Positions 22,717 to 34,707 of a stretch of DNA of 64,000 nt are shown here, one piece after another. The stretch's first letter is position 1. Every line of letters begins with the position of its first letter. The translations under genes were made by a program, and so were the position numbers. The DNA comes from Trachythela sp. YZ-2020 (taxonomy: Eukaryota > Cnidaria > Anthozoa > Malacalcyonacea > Clavulariidae). Under the pieces are notes generated by a model, which did no database searches, was not told the origin of the DNA, and was given only the letters and a program-made list of their open reading frames with translations. The stretch is taken from contig JADLSH010000355.1 of NCBI GenBank assembly GCA_016169945.1, forward strand, positions 4,335,501 through 4,399,500, in the 5' to 3' direction.

Positions 22717-22959
22717 ATGGCGGATTATGAAGGTGTACACCAAGGAATAGGGATTAAAAAGAGCGAGTATTTATCCAATAATGATGTATACGGACTGTTT
22801 CGACTGCGAGATACTGTTATCTTAAGGTGGCTCGATACAGTTTTCAAAAGTTCAGGTGTTCAACACTTTGAAATGATTAAACTCCATATTTTTAGGTTTT
22901 ATTCATCAGGTATCAGGGTTTTCATATATTTTGACGTTTCTACTTTCAAATTATGTTAG
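22717..22959 (+). CDS. Small hypothetical ORF, unit 2 (80 aa)
   Basis: Unit 2 counterpart of the ORF at 12732-12917, extended by loss of the stop codon. No family recognised. Confidence 0.2.
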   Translation: MADYEGVHQGIGIKKSEYLSNNDVYGLFRLRDTVILRWLDTVFKSSGVQHFEMIKLHIFRFYSSGIRVFIYFDVSTFKLC

Positions 22960-23254
22960 TTTTAGTAACACATAGTTCGTTGCTATGGCAACATACGCGT
23001 ACCAAATTCACTATAAAATAGCCTATCGCCTCGTGTAGTTGGAAAAGAAGCACGGTAACAACCCAATTTTTTCTCGTGCATTATTTTATTTGCAAGACAG
23101 ACTAACAATATAAGCAAAATATAAAAAAATTATGGATTGTTGTTGGTAAAGAAAGTCAGAGACACGAGAAAAACAAAATAAAACTGATTTTCGATTATTA
23201 GCGACTGTTTTTTAGTCGCGTCTGCGTCGTAGATTTGGTGCATCTTAAGCTCCC

Positions 23255-24120
23255 TATTACCCAACACGACCTCAGGGGCTCTTCTACCTTGCTGCAGTTG
23301 CCCACTTGCCTCAACCAAAAACTGAAAAGTTAAACAGTTTTTCTTACGATCACTGATCTGAAACTAGAACTGGATAGAGCATCCTATTGAATTCAGAATT
23401 TGAAGCCAGAATTTTGAAGCCAGAATTTGAAGCCAGAATATTTTTAATGAGATCAGATTTTTAAATCTGTCAAATTCTTGACTAGTCAAATCGTTAGCTG
23501 TTTAAATTAGTTATGTTATGAAGCAAATATATTTTTCTATGCAACGTGAAAAATATAGCTTCCAACATCTCTTCTAATGAGTTTTAGAACGTTTTAAACA
23601 CCACATAATGAGGCTTATGGCGGCCACATCGGTGTGCCCTCATTAGTTATTCACCGGCAAATTTTTCCTTTCCCACCAATAACTAGAACATGTTAGAACC
23701 TCTTTAAACATGTCCCCAACACCACAGTAGATTTGTTGTGGTCACACCGATATGGCCGCCATTGGCTTCATTTATATATGCATGGAAGATGCACTATCCA
23801 GTCCTTGTTTTCAGATCAGTGCTTACGATGGAGTTAAAGTTTGGAATCCTCTACCTGCAGATGTGCGTAATTCGGATACATTGACAATTTTCAAAAATAG
23901 AATTCGTGCTCATAATTTAATTTTATAAATTTGCACGCCTTATACTCTTATAGACATATTTGAGTTTTGCGTAGCGTATCGTAGATGTAGTTATATTATC
24001 ATGCATGGTGTGTATGTAATGTATATAATTGTATACGTGCTTAAATATGTTATTCACACGCCCCTCGTGGAAACCAGCTTTGAAGTTGACGAGGCTAGCT
24101 TGTGATTTTAAAATAGAGTG
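23255..24120 (+). mobile_element. LINE 3' fragment interrupted by a hAT-type element
   Basis: HDLRGSSTLLQLPT is followed after the insertion by YDGVKVWNPLPADVRNSDT, the same RT tail as at 11462. The same 3' UTR block CCCTCGTGGAAACCAGCTTTG ends it. It lies just right of unit 2. Confidence 0.7.
23351..23821. mobile_element. 471-bp hAT-type MITE nested in the LINE
   Basis: Inverted ends CACTGATCTGAAA and TTTTCAGATCAGTG, each followed inward by a CTGGATAG copy, flanked by the 8-bp duplication CTTACGAT at 23343-23350 and 23822-23829. A related end sequence is at 58590-58617. Confidence 0.8.
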
Positions 24121-24822
24121 GAACTTCGCGCGCAGTGATATTTTTCCCGTATTGGGGAACAATGTTAGATTTCAATTGGATGGCAAACTATCAATGTTCA
24201 GAAGTTTTTGTTAATGATATTTTATATTATGTTGTATTAAATATTATGAAAAATCATCTATTAAATGTCTTTTCAATCACCATGATATTAATAATGTAAG
24301 TTAATGGAAAATGCAGCTTGGCAATGATGAGTCAAATTTTAATGATTGTCTTTATATATGTTTATGATTAAATAAAAAACAATCCTCATTAGACATAACT
24401 AAACCAGAAATACATCGAAACCAGAAATCATCATTTAACCTTTCAATAACTGCATGTATCATTATCCCCAGGCTGTTAGCCAATTCGCCTGCATGACAGG
24501 CGTTTTGTTTAGGGAGCGATCGTGGACGACAATCCTGTAGTCTATTTGGCACGTCAAAAAATCAAGCTGAAGTGACATTGAAAGGTAAATGACAGTTTGG
24601 CTCGGTTATTCCTGGCCGTGTTAAACAGGATAGTGGTTGTCTGACGGCGTCCGACATATTTTAATTACCAGAATTTATCGACGTCCGTTTTATTCTATTG
24701 TAGAGTGGTTGTCGGATGCATCTGTCGGATGCATCATTACCTGGTTATGCCCTTAATATGTAGTTGCAAATATAATTGTTCTATTCAAGTGGAAATATTT
24801 TAGCTTGGTTGTTCGATGACTA
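24121..24822. other. Gene-free interval
   Basis: No supported gene. A 66-codon minus-strand frame at 24352-24552 has no recognised motif. GTCGGATGCATCTGTCGGATGCAT at 24712-24735 is a short direct repeat. Confidence 0.4.
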
Positions 24823-25168
24823 GGGGCTTCGGTGGCGCAGTCGTCAGGACAAGCGCCTTTCACCTCTGAGTCTTGAGTTCGATTCTCCCGGCTGAGGAGT
24901 GAGGACTATGCTCATCACACTCATGTGGAAAAAGTAAGTCAACGCTCTGCCGAAAGTCGTGGGTTTTCGCCGGGCACTCCGGTTTCCGCCCACAAGGAAA
25001 GTTGACTGGGTGGGTTAGGATATTCAGATTGGGAAAGTAACATCACAACTGTTGTGAAAATAGATAATGTAGGCTACATACATAATGTAGGTAAGCAAGA
25101 TACTCGATGTAATCGGTCACTGAAAAGCCCAACGGGGAGTGAGCTGAATAAATATATGAATGAATGAC
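24823..25168 (+). mobile_element. tRNA-derived SINE, copy 1
   Basis: The head has a box A-like GGTGGCGCAG and box B-like GAGTTCGATTC. A conserved middle has CACTCCGGTTTCCGCCCACA, and the 3' part holds TCGGTCACTGAAAAGCCC and AACGGGGAGTGAGCTGAAT followed by a degenerate AATG tail. The same ~340 bp unit recurs at 48536. Confidence 0.8.
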
Positions 25169-25460
25169 TGTATAAACTTGATCGATACTGTTATTCACCA
25201 GATAGCCTAAACGGGCTTCGTACAAGTGACCAACCGGCCCCAGGAGTTGACCTCCGTTTTCTATACCACTGGGGATGGGACTACAGGACCCCCTTGGCAG
25301 TTAATCAAATATTTTTGCCATCTTTATGAGGAGAAATAAAGAGGTGCTTGTGCCCATTTTTCTACCAAAAGTAAAGGGGTTTTCACCTCGACTGTTTAAT
25401 CAAGCAACTGAGACAATTACATCAACATTTTTATTTGCATGCATTTACATAGATGGTATT

Positions 25461-27219
25461 AGACAGATTTAGATTTGACGACGACGCTTTGAAGACGACG
25501 TGAATTGACCGGGGAGAACTGGGTCGACAACGCCGTCGTGTTATGATTAAATTTGATTTAGATAAATAAATTTCAAAGACGACGCTGTGGTGAATGAGGT
25601 ATCGAACTTCGAAGCGACGAAGCCATCTTGTTGTTGAACAGAGTTTATTTTATATTTTAAACAGTATGAACAACTGGATACTAAGACTTAAACGAATAAA
25701 TGCTTTAAAAATTATCAAAATACGGACGTGGCCCGTGGGAACTGATTCGTCTTCGATACTTTGTCGCTTGTATTTTCGATAAGTGACTTTAAACTATTAA
25801 TTTTATAATATTTACTAGATTTTATGTTAAGTTATCATTGTAGTTTAAACAAAATAAATTTTTGTCGTTATATTTATTCGTCATAATGTCGTGATGGTTT
25901 TTTACATTCAATAAATAAAAAATATATTTGTCATGGCGGTTGGCGGTCTGCAAGCCGTTCGTGATGCTTTGATCTTTGCTCATGCTGAAAATATTATAGA
26001 CGACGAAGAATTCGTTTTACTCTACGATTACAATCAGTCCAAGACGCTTTTCCCGCATTGGAAATTTGATCAGTTTGATTTGGAAGCTTGGGACGATGTG
26101 GAGTGTGAAACTGAGATGCGGTTTCAGAAAAACGATTTGCCATCACTGATGAGATGTTTACAAATTCCTGAACAAGTCGTATGCGAGCAAGGTACAGTCT
26201 GCAGTGGAATGGAGGGGTTATGTATTGTCTTGAGGAGATTGGCCTACCCTTGTAGGTACACCGATATGGCATATCGATTTGGGCGAAGTCCATCTGAGTT
26301 GTGCCTAATTTTCAACAAAGTGATAGATACCATCTACGAGACTCACCACCATCACCTTGAGAGTTGGGACCATCCTTTTCTTGCTCCTGACCAACTGAAC
26401 AACTATGCATTAGCAATACACCAAAAGGGCGCCCCTCTGCAAAATTGTTTTGGGTTTGTCGATGGGACTGTACGAAGAATAGCTCGACCAAAGTACAACC
26501 AGCGAGTGATGTATAATGGCCATAAGCGAGTTCATGCCATCAAGTTCCAAAGCATTGTTTTGCCAAATGGCCTTATCGCTAACCTGTCTGGTCCATACGA
26601 AGGTAAACGACATGACAGTACCATGCTGTACGAGTCTGGTGTGCTACCTAATTTACAACGTGTTGCTTTGTACAACAATCAGCCACTTTGCATTTATGGT
26701 GACCCAGCGTACCCTTTGGGAATCCATCTTCAAGGGCCCTTCAAGGACAGACAACTAACACAAGAAATGCAAGCCTACAACAGAGCAATGAGTGAGGTCA
26801 GAGTGTCGGTGGAGTGGATGTTTGGAAACATCACAAAGTTTTTCAGTTTTGTCGATTTCAAAAGACAGATGAAAATCAATTTAAGTGCTGTTGGTAAAAT
26901 GTATATAATTTGTGCATTGCTTGAGAATGCTCGTACCTGCCTCTATGGCAACATTGTTTCTAGTTTTTTTGCAGTTCAGCCACCTTCTTTATTTGAATAT
27001 TTCTGGTGACATTTTTATTCTGTATTTGATTAATGCTAAATTAAATCTTAATTGTAAGCAAGCCCGTAGAGGCAGCCCCATCCGGAAATAATGCTATTCT
27101 AAATCATAAAATAATAAATCTAATATTCTTCACGGTCTAGAAGAACATTTTTACCAAAAACATTACTTTGCTAAATTTTTCAGCAGTGATTTTTCGCGTC
27201 GTCAAATCTAAATCTGTCT
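25461..27219 (+). mobile_element. PIF/Harbinger DNA transposon
   Basis: Inverted ends AGACAGATTTAGATTTGACG are flanked by ATT at 25458-25460 and 27220-27222. The 1759-bp body encodes an intact transposase. Harbinger elements usually also encode a Myb-like DNA-binding partner, which is absent here, so it would need one in trans. Confidence 0.8.
25933..27009 (+). CDS. PIF/Harbinger transposase (DDE_Tnp_4-type, 358 aa)
   Basis: A single uninterrupted ORF. Catalytic candidates are D177 in FGFVDGT, D257 in YGDPAYP and E294 in SVEWMFG, with the family-typical EGKRHDSTML (D228) between them. The N-terminal ~140 residues hold a helical region ending in the RYTDMAYRFGRSPSELCLIF helix-turn-helix-like stretch. 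The length and layout match HARBI1-type nucleases, which cut and rejoin transposon ends. Because it lies inside matching TIRs with target duplications it is a transposon gene, not an obvious domesticated HARBI1. The lack of any stop or frameshift suggests recent insertion. Confidence 0.85.
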   Translation: MAVGGLQAVRDALIFAHAENIIDDEEFVLLYDYNQSKTLFPHWKFDQFDLEAWDDVECETEMRFQKNDLPSLMRCLQIPEQVVCEQGTVCSGMEGLCIVLRRLAYPCRYTDMAYRFGRSPSELCLIFNKVIDTIYETHHHHLESWDHPFLAPDQLNNYALAIHQKGAPLQNCFGFVDGTVRRIARPKYNQRVMYNGHKRVHAIKFQSIVLPNGLIANLSGPYEGKRHDSTMLYESGVLPNLQRVALYNNQPLCIYGDPAYPLGIHLQGPFKDRQLTQEMQAYNRAMSEVRVSVEWMFGNITKFFSFVDFKRQMKINLSAVGKMYIICALLENARTCLYGNIVSSFFAVQPPSLFEYFW

Positions 27220-27380
27220 ATTGCATACAATACGACACTAAAATACTATTAAATAACAACAATAATCCTAAAAAAGAGAAAGATCATTCAGAATGGTGCT
27301 TTCTCATCATCTTCTAATGTTTTCGTTTTTGGAAAGCCTCAAAAATAAAGTGGCCTAATTTGTTTACATATTTAAGGACT

Positions 27381-27515
27381 ATTTAACGGTGGCCCGGAAA
27401 TATGACTTATTTTCGAGTAGTGAAAACAATATTTTACGAACGAGCGCAGCGAGTGAGTAAAATATTGTTTTTAACACGAGAAAATAAAAGTCATATTTCC
27501 GCGCCACCGTTAAAT
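27381..27515. mobile_element. Foldback MITE
   Basis: ATTTAACGGTGGC.CGGAAATATGAC and its inverse AAGTCATATTTCCGCGCCACC bracket a second nested inverted pair around CAATATTTTAC. Confidence 0.65.
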
Positions 27516-27521
27516 GTTCTT

Positions 27522-27723
27522 TTTATTATATGGATAAACATTGACAAACTGTCGAGAAGTTGCCACATTGTGATACAAAACAGAAAAGACAAAATGGCGG
27601 GAATTAGCGTGGGTCCCGCGAGAAAACACACGCGTTAAATATTTTTTTATATATTTCACTAGTTAAATATGGAAAATATCAGTGGCGTATTTTCCAGTAT
27701 TTCACTCATATCCATATAATAAA
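27522..27723. mobile_element. ~200-bp MITE with TTTATTATATGGATA ends
   Basis: Inverted TTTATTATATGGATA / TATCCATATAATAAA ends, no coding capacity. It directly abuts the foldback element at 27381-27515. Confidence 0.55.
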
Positions 27724-28740
27724 TAGTATCCAAAGCACTCAACAAATTGTTTACAAGTTCATAGTAATATTAGTTTATCCTTTTTTCATTAATTACATAT
27801 GCTTGCGGTTTCATTACCATTGCTGTGGTATCGAAGTTGGTATATAGATTGTAGCAGACATCAATTTCCCTTCAATGCGTAAAACAGTGCTCTGGGATTT
27901 TAACCCAGAAACGAACGAGTACTTCATTCATAGAAATACTTGATAACAAGGGAAATTCTAACGTGTGCACCATTTGCCCAAAATGTTTAAATATACTGGA
28001 CAATTTCCCGAACGGTTTGGAGAGGTTTCAGGGTAAATTATATTTGGCCCTTTCTCGTGCGACTGAGGGTAAACTATAATCAGATAACTGCATTTCCAGT
28101 AATCGAGCCCCAATCAGCGGTCAAAGGTACATTCAGCACCAGTACTGGATTCGTCCCTAACACGGACACTGTTTTTTGTTTTGGATTGTTTTAGATTAAT
28201 GCCAAACGAAAAGAATAATCACAGGAGGAAAACCAGAAGTGCCAATGGCAGTTCCTGCTCATGGCGAGATCCGGTGAAAAACCTCAGTGATTATGATTAC
28301 CGGATACCGAAGACCCCGGGGAATGCCCTCGCGTCCTATGGCCTATTATATTTAATATACCTACCCTGACCCACCTTTAATGCATTGCAAAACAAGAATA
28401 TTTGCAAACAATGAAGAGAAAAATTCACGATAAAAGCAATGTAGACCACCCGAAAATGTAGTCTACAAATCGCGCAAGGCAAATATCCCCCTTTATGAAC
28501 AACTTGTTACATGTAAGGTATATTTATCCTTAACCTCGAAACCTAAACGTACATAAAGTAAAATACGTTCAGGACAAGGTGCGTGGCAAATGAATCCAAT
28601 GGTCGAACATATTTTACGGCATTTTGTCATTGTAAAAGCTGTCAGGACACTTGGATGCATTTTGAGGTTATTCTGATGTGTGCGTTTTCTATGGTTTTTA
28701 GCGCATTGCTTTGCTATAAGCGCGCGCGTAAGCAGTATAA

Positions 28741-28985
28741 GAGCGCACTTAATTAACATGGACTAATCTTCATGCACTTAATTTTATTAGCATGCTACTT
28801 CATGCACTTAATTGGAATTAGCATGGACTAATCTTCATGCACTTAATTTTATTAGCATGCAACTTCATGCACTTAATTTTATTAGCATGCACTTCATGCA
28901 CTTAATCTTAATTAGCATGCAACTTTGCGCACTTAATCTTAATTAGCATACAACTTTGCGCACTTAATTCAAATAAGCAAGCAGC
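28741..28985. repeat. Minisatellite, ~30-40 bp unit
   Basis: Six or seven imperfect units of CTTCATGCACTTAATTTTATTAGCATGCAA type, with CTTCATGCACTTAA drifting to CTTTGCGCACTTAA toward the right. Confidence 0.8.
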
Positions 28986-31900
28986 CTTAATTCTGTTCAA
29001 AGCTAGACTTTTTCAAGTCTCGAGCACACATCAGTTTTTATTTGCGCATGAAGTACAATCAATGACTGTACTTCGCATTGCAGCAGCACGCGCGCGCACT
29101 AGCGCTTATGCCATGCGCTGCGTTCGACCAAGCTTATGTATGAGCAAAGTACGGCAACGCGGAATGCAACATGGCAAACATTCTTCGTTGCTATGGCGAC
29201 CATCCATAAACTTGATCTGCAGAGTGTTTTCAAGGCGGCCATGTGTGGGGACAAACTTTAAGTGCCGGAATCCAAATAAATAAAACAAGTTTAATGCTGT
29301 TTGTCCGTCAACAAAGCAACACATGAAAACACCCTATTTTTCCTGGCGGTCTTTTCAACTTCGAGAACTTATGGTAAAACTTATAAAGCGCGCGCGCGCG
29401 TTCTTAAAGAAACGGAACTGTCTCCACGATTGGAGCAAGAACAACATTTCTTATCGTTAAGCCCCTAATCCAGGAACTTTTATGCAGAGAACATATTTTC
29501 TTTTTTTTATGTTTTTCTGCAGCGAGTATTCCTGGATTATTGTTGCTTATTCAAAGTGGCATATTTTTATTTTTATTCTTTTGTATTTTTATTTCTTTTT
29601 TCGTGATTTTGTATTTCATTTCTTCGCAGATTTTAGCCACTTTGATTTGTTACGGTAAAGTATTTGTTCACAGGAAAACAGATTCCATTTTCCTGCAACA
29701 ATAAATACTTTACAGTATGCTACTGTGCGCAGGCTATCATGGTTACAAATTTACTATAGTAATACATGCATACATGCCTTATAGTATATTCATGCCCTAC
29801 AGTACGCCCTAATTTCTAGCTGCCTGACCTTCCAAACTACTGCGCGCGCACATTACCTTCAAAAACCTGAAAAGCAATGCCCCTGAATGCAGAGTCTCGG
29901 TCATGCCCCTAGCTTAACTTAACCTAGTGTGCATCGCACCTGGTGAGCTGCCGCAAACAGGGGTAGAAGTTAGCATGCACTTATAATAATACGTTGTGTT
30001 CCATTGATGTCCATGAGCCGCCATATAACCACCATAACAGAGAGGGGGCCTAATCTCTGGTAGCGAACTGTTTTCATAGACCCGGGGCAGAAAACTAACG
30101 TTCGAAACCAGCGATATACATGCACTGCGGGCGATGGAGACTTTATTATCTTTATAAAAACCTAGATTGTTTATCTTTACAACAATTGTGTTATTGCAGT
30201 CCTAAGCTGTTTATCCGACTTTTTCTGTGACAGGAATCTTCTCAAAAAATTCACCACGATTTCCACCAATCTTCTTAGGGGTACCATTTGCACCCTCTAA
30301 GCTATGGGTACCATTTGCACCCTTACTTTATCCTTCACAAGAATAACTATGCCAGCTTTTCAGTTAAATTTTGATCACACCCATATATTACGTGTACGAA
30401 TATGTATCTCATATAATGAGTTGATAGGGTTAGATTAACCCCTAACCTATTACATGACGTTTATATATATTCGTGCACGCAACATATGGATATAACCAAA
30501 ATTTTTAAGTCTGGCAAGGTTTTACTTGTCCTGCCTATTCTACATTCTAGCCGAGCGCCGCGCCATGCACAGACACCTAAGCAGTACATTTACATCAAGA
30601 GAGAAACATTTGCACGGGTAGACCGCGAATACCTAGTGGGTCTCAGTAAGAGTTACTAGAGTGAAAAGATGTTCACTCCTTTTATTTTATGTAGTAGTCT
30701 ATATAAGTGTCAACATTATAAGTTGACCAAGATCAGTTGTCCAGTAACGCTTAATGAAACCCACCAATACCGAACCGAGTGCATGCAACAACTACGTGAC
30801 CGAAAGCGCAAATGTTCACCTCCTTAGATTGACTTTCGATATCAGATTTTAAACAAATTCACAATAACTGTTTTGAGGTAAGAATTTCCACCTCAAGTTT
30901 TAGCATGCAAGCATCTGAATAGAAAATCAACCTGCAAATGCACTGAACTACAGACCGCCAGGAAAATATGTTTAACCCAGAGACGTCAGCTAACACATGC
31001 AAAACCGAGTCCTGGGTACAAACCCTACTTAATTACAGCCTGTTAGCAGGCTACCTATCGCCTGTTAGCAGGCGCTCTAACTACCGCCTTGCTAGCAGGC
31101 TAAGCCTACTAGCAAGCTAACAATTTAACCCTCTAACCTCGAGGCAGACCTCTCTTTAACCTTGCGCAGTTCGACTTTCGATGTACATCTAGTGGCAGCC
31201 GTGGATCATGAAGTACACTTTATCCATAAATGTTCATAGTAATCCAACAATATCCACGACGACATTGGGTCACCCATCCGACACCGCAAATGACATTTTT
31301 GTCCACGAGTATTTTTTTTAAATATATAGTATCTATGAGCAACAACATCAACTAGCCAAAAACCATGAAATTCTTAAACGATTAAACCTCAAAGATTATC
31401 TATTTTAACGAAATTTAAGCCGAAATCCCAAAGTCTGCATCAAAATCACACCAGCTTAACGCTAGACAAAGCCACACAGACAAAAAGCTGGCCACAAATC
31501 AATGTTTGGTGACATTTCGACTCAATTTTTCCAGGCATGCAGGCAAATTATTCCAATCTCAGGCCATGGAAAAAAAGCACAGATGCAAGGTTGGCCAGAC
31601 CTTACACTTGTGCTGGTTGACCATGACAATCAATCGGAACAACTCGACTGCAGGTCGGGAAAAGTTGGAGACGAAGTCTCACCGAACCTCGACGAATGGT
31701 CAGCCATTCATCTGGCATGATTTTACATAGCGTTTAAAACCAAATATCAAAATGATGTAAACTTTAAAATTTCATTTCAAATATCTTTGAAACAAACAAA
31801 CTCCCAGGTAAAACCGTCTGAATAACAAAAATTTTCGATTTTGTTAAGCGCTCCTCACAAATACCACAAGATTTGAGAAATTTGAATAAATTCCGAACTT

Positions 31901-32411
31901 TTTGTTGAAATATGCCACGTTTATTTTTTTTGTGCATTTGGGCATCCTCAGGGCGGCCCCACGTACTTTCGAACACGGCCAACGAGAATCTGAAAGGTAA
32001 GAAATAAGAAGTACGCATAAGTATACAAAAGTCACAACACCTTTAATAGTTGGATTTCACTGAGCATTATAGTGCAGCAGATGGTGGTCCACTGGCAGTT
32101 CACCAGAGTGAAAAAATAATGTAGATTATTTTCATTATATGTAGTAGTCTCGGTGGCAAATTTCTGGAATTGAAAGATGTAGTTTAGCTTCCCTGCGACA
32201 TTCCCTGAAGTTGGTCACCATCTGCTATCCCGTAATCGTTACTGCATGAAAATAGCTTGCAAATTGGTTTCAAAGTTCAGAGTTAGGGTTACGTTTGGAA
32301 CACGAAGTGTTAAAGGGTATTAAAATAAATATATTACATATAGCTGGGAATTTGGTGTTGTGTATTATATCGAGAGAGCGAAATCTCGAATCAAATCGCA
32401 AGAAAAATTAC
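28986..32411. other. Gene-free, repeat-dotted interval
   Basis: No supported exon. Visible structures are a (CG)n run at 29388-29400, a foldback at 29466-29540 (TAATCCAGGAA ends), an inverted pair around AAGTATTTG/AAATACTTTAC at 29655-29716, a doubled GGGTACCATTTGCACCCT at 30279-30328, and GCCTGTTAGCAGGC palindromes at 31039-31110. Confidence 0.5.
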
Positions 32412-33833
32412 CTTGTGCGAAGTAGTTTTTTTCTCCCATCCGTCAGTCTCAGATTATGGTGTTGCACATTGGTTAGTGTCACTGGTTACTGTCTGTGGTG
32501 CAGCGTCGGTTGTAGCTTGATAGGCTGATGCGTGGGTCACATAAACGAGATCTGATGATAGTGTTTGTATCTTCTTCTTTTCAGCATTTCGTCTTTGTTG
32601 TTTTGCTTCTCCCTTCTAGGCAAGCACCTCGTTCAAAACGTTCAGAGGCCATTCTTAAGGCAACCTGAAAGAGTTGGGTCAATGTACTTTTAATACATTT
32701 CAAATCAAATCACATGTTTAACTAAAATCTGAGTAAATGTGATCTTTCTTGAAATGTGGACAAATACAATAGTCTCCATATAATTAATGGTCAGATTTTG
32801 GTTTAGCATTGAGTTTAGGGTTAGAGTTAGTGTTATGTTGAGGGTCAGAGATATTTATGGTTAGGTTTGGGGTTAGGGGTTAGGTTTTGGATTAAAGATG
32901 GGTTTAAAGGTATTATTATAAATTACAGAATACATAGTTGCAATTATGGGCTTGTGCATATATCGCCCAAAATCGCGTTTCAAACAGCAGAAAATATTAC
33001 CTTATATTAGATAGTTTTTCCAATCCGTCAGTCTCAGACTATGGTGTTGCGTCTGTGGTGCAGCGTCGGTTGTAACCTGACAGGCTGGCCGATGCGTAAG
33101 TGACAGTCTGTTCCACTACACTTGGCACAAACGAAATCTGACAATAGCGCTTGTATCTTCCTGTTGAGCATTGAGCGTTCAGTGTTTGTCGTTTACTCCT
33201 CGTTTAATTTCTTGGCAAGCTCCTCGTCCAAAGTTGAGAGGCCTTTCTTCACTGTTTGTCTCCAAGGTGATCAACCTTACTACAGCCTGAAAGAATTAGA
33301 TAATGTATTTTTAAAACACTTCAAATCAAATCAGGTGTCTAACTATAATTTCAATAAATGGGCTCTTTATCGAAATATGCACAAAAATAATAGTTTCCAT
33401 ATAAATTAGTAGATATTGGTTGTGCGGTTATAGTGTCACATTTTTGTTTAGGTTTGGGCAGGGTTAGGGTTAAAGTCAATGTTAGGGTTAGGGTTAGGGT
33501 TAGTGTTAGGGTTAGCTTTGGAGTTAAGACGCCCAAAATCGCGTTTCAAACAGAAGCATAAATTACCTTATATTAGATCGTTTTCCCCATCCGCCAGTAT
33601 CAGACTATGGTGTTGTACAGCGATTTGCGTTTCTGATATAGCGTCAGTCTGTTGTCGATAGACAGGACTATGCACGAGTTATAATCCCTTCAAAACTTGG
33701 CACAAACTAAATCTGTCATCTGTCTGTCTTTGGGCCATCTGTCGCTTGTTATATTGCTTGTTACTGCTGGGCAAGCACTGCTTCGATAGTTCAAATGCTT
33801 TTCCTCCACGTACGAGCGGTCTAGTATGCCAGC
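32412..33833 (-). repeat. Three tandem exon-like repeats with telomere-like spacers
   Basis: Copies at 32412-32664, 33001-33286 and 33567-33833 share CCGTCAGTCTCAGACTATGG-type sequence, a minus-strand acceptor (CT-rich, TTTCAG or TTTTAG) and a minus-strand donor AAG|GTAAT. The spacers hold degenerate TTAGGG arrays. Reading frames are broken in the first two copies, so a non-coding transcript or decayed exon array is more likely than a protein. Confidence 0.55.
33457..33525 (+). repeat. Interstitial telomere-like TTAGGG tract
   Basis: Five clear GTTAGG units with variants, embedded in the tandem repeat above. A more degenerate tract lies at 32805-32900. Confidence 0.8.
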
Positions 33834-34251
33834 CTAAAAGAGTTGGGATAATGAACTTTAGATTTAATGCATTTCAAAATCAATATGATAATGATATATT
33901 TAATGTCGATTACACAGGGTGTGGTTGGCCAACTCACCCGAGCCAAAGTCCCTTGATACACGTGCTCGACAACTAAGGCCTAAGGTTAGTTTCTAGTCTG
34001 GGAGGAAACCCAAAACACCCGAAGAAAAACCCTCAAAGCTCAGAGAAAACCAACCAATCCCAACCTACACAAATTTTCAAGCACAGGGAAGTTAGCCAAA
34101 CTAAGCAAGTCCCAGCCCTTGACACACTGTAGTAGACAATCCCAAAAAGCCTTAAAAAGCAACACCATTTGCAACAAGAAGCCCTAAGGGAAGCTTAAAA
34201 AGCGAGCAACAGACAAGATGAAAATAATTTTAAGGTGCGGCCATTACTCAC

Positions 34252-34707
34252 CGAGTAGTTTCAACTTGTCGACGAAACACATCAACTTTCTCGTCAAATT
34301 TTTAACTTGAAACTGCAGATAAAACAAATATGAGGTACATAAGTCAAAGCAAGGATATTTCTATACATTATTGGCACAAAATGTGGTAGAAATACTAAGA
34401 GAATAAAGCAAAAAGGTGAGAAAGCGTTCGGCAACGCGTATCGAAGACGAAGGCGAACATAATCCAAAGCATTTGGCACGCGTTTTAAACAGGAGCAATA
34501 AGACAGCAAGCTGAGACCACAAACGTTTAAAAGATCGGATATATTTGATACTAACCTGTCCTTGGAATCTGCATAGCCATTTCGTTCCAATGAAGTTATT
34601 AAGACAAAACTGTACTTCTCTAGGCTTCTTCTCAAAGTGGCTGCTCGTTCGGCTACGTTGCCCCAAGTTTGAATTTTCAATAATTCAATTTTGCCAAGAA
34701 TTTGCAT
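34252..34707 (-). other. Candidate 5' exons of a minus-strand transcript
   Basis: A possible first exon ends at 34556 with CAG|GTTAGT. A 61-nt exon (34252-34312) lies between CTGCAG and GTGAGT. One frame joins them to the exon-like repeat at 33567-33833 without a stop for about 50 codons of that repeat. No family is recognised. It could equally be a lncRNA. Confidence 0.3.

Larger units (their letters stand above)
13077..23056 (+). repeat. Tandem segmental duplication, unit 2 (~10.0 kb)
   Basis: Collinear with unit 1. It is longer because of insertions at 15224-15786, 16274-16832 and 20466-20685 plus about 230 bp of hairpin-rich sequence near 20180-20410. These gains minus one lost foldback copy account for the ~1.4 kb length difference. 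Confidence 0.9.

Noticed and set aside
22424..22750. 108-aa proline/glycine-rich frame
   Set aside because: It lies across the hAT-type MITE and is interrupted in unit 1.
28741..28985. CRISPR-like array
   Set aside because: Repeats are contiguous and drift gradually with no unique spacers; this is a minisatellite in animal DNA.
33457..33525. A true chromosome end or fused telomere
   Set aside because: The TTAGGG units are few, degenerate, inside a tandem repeat, and the same flank recurs elsewhere.
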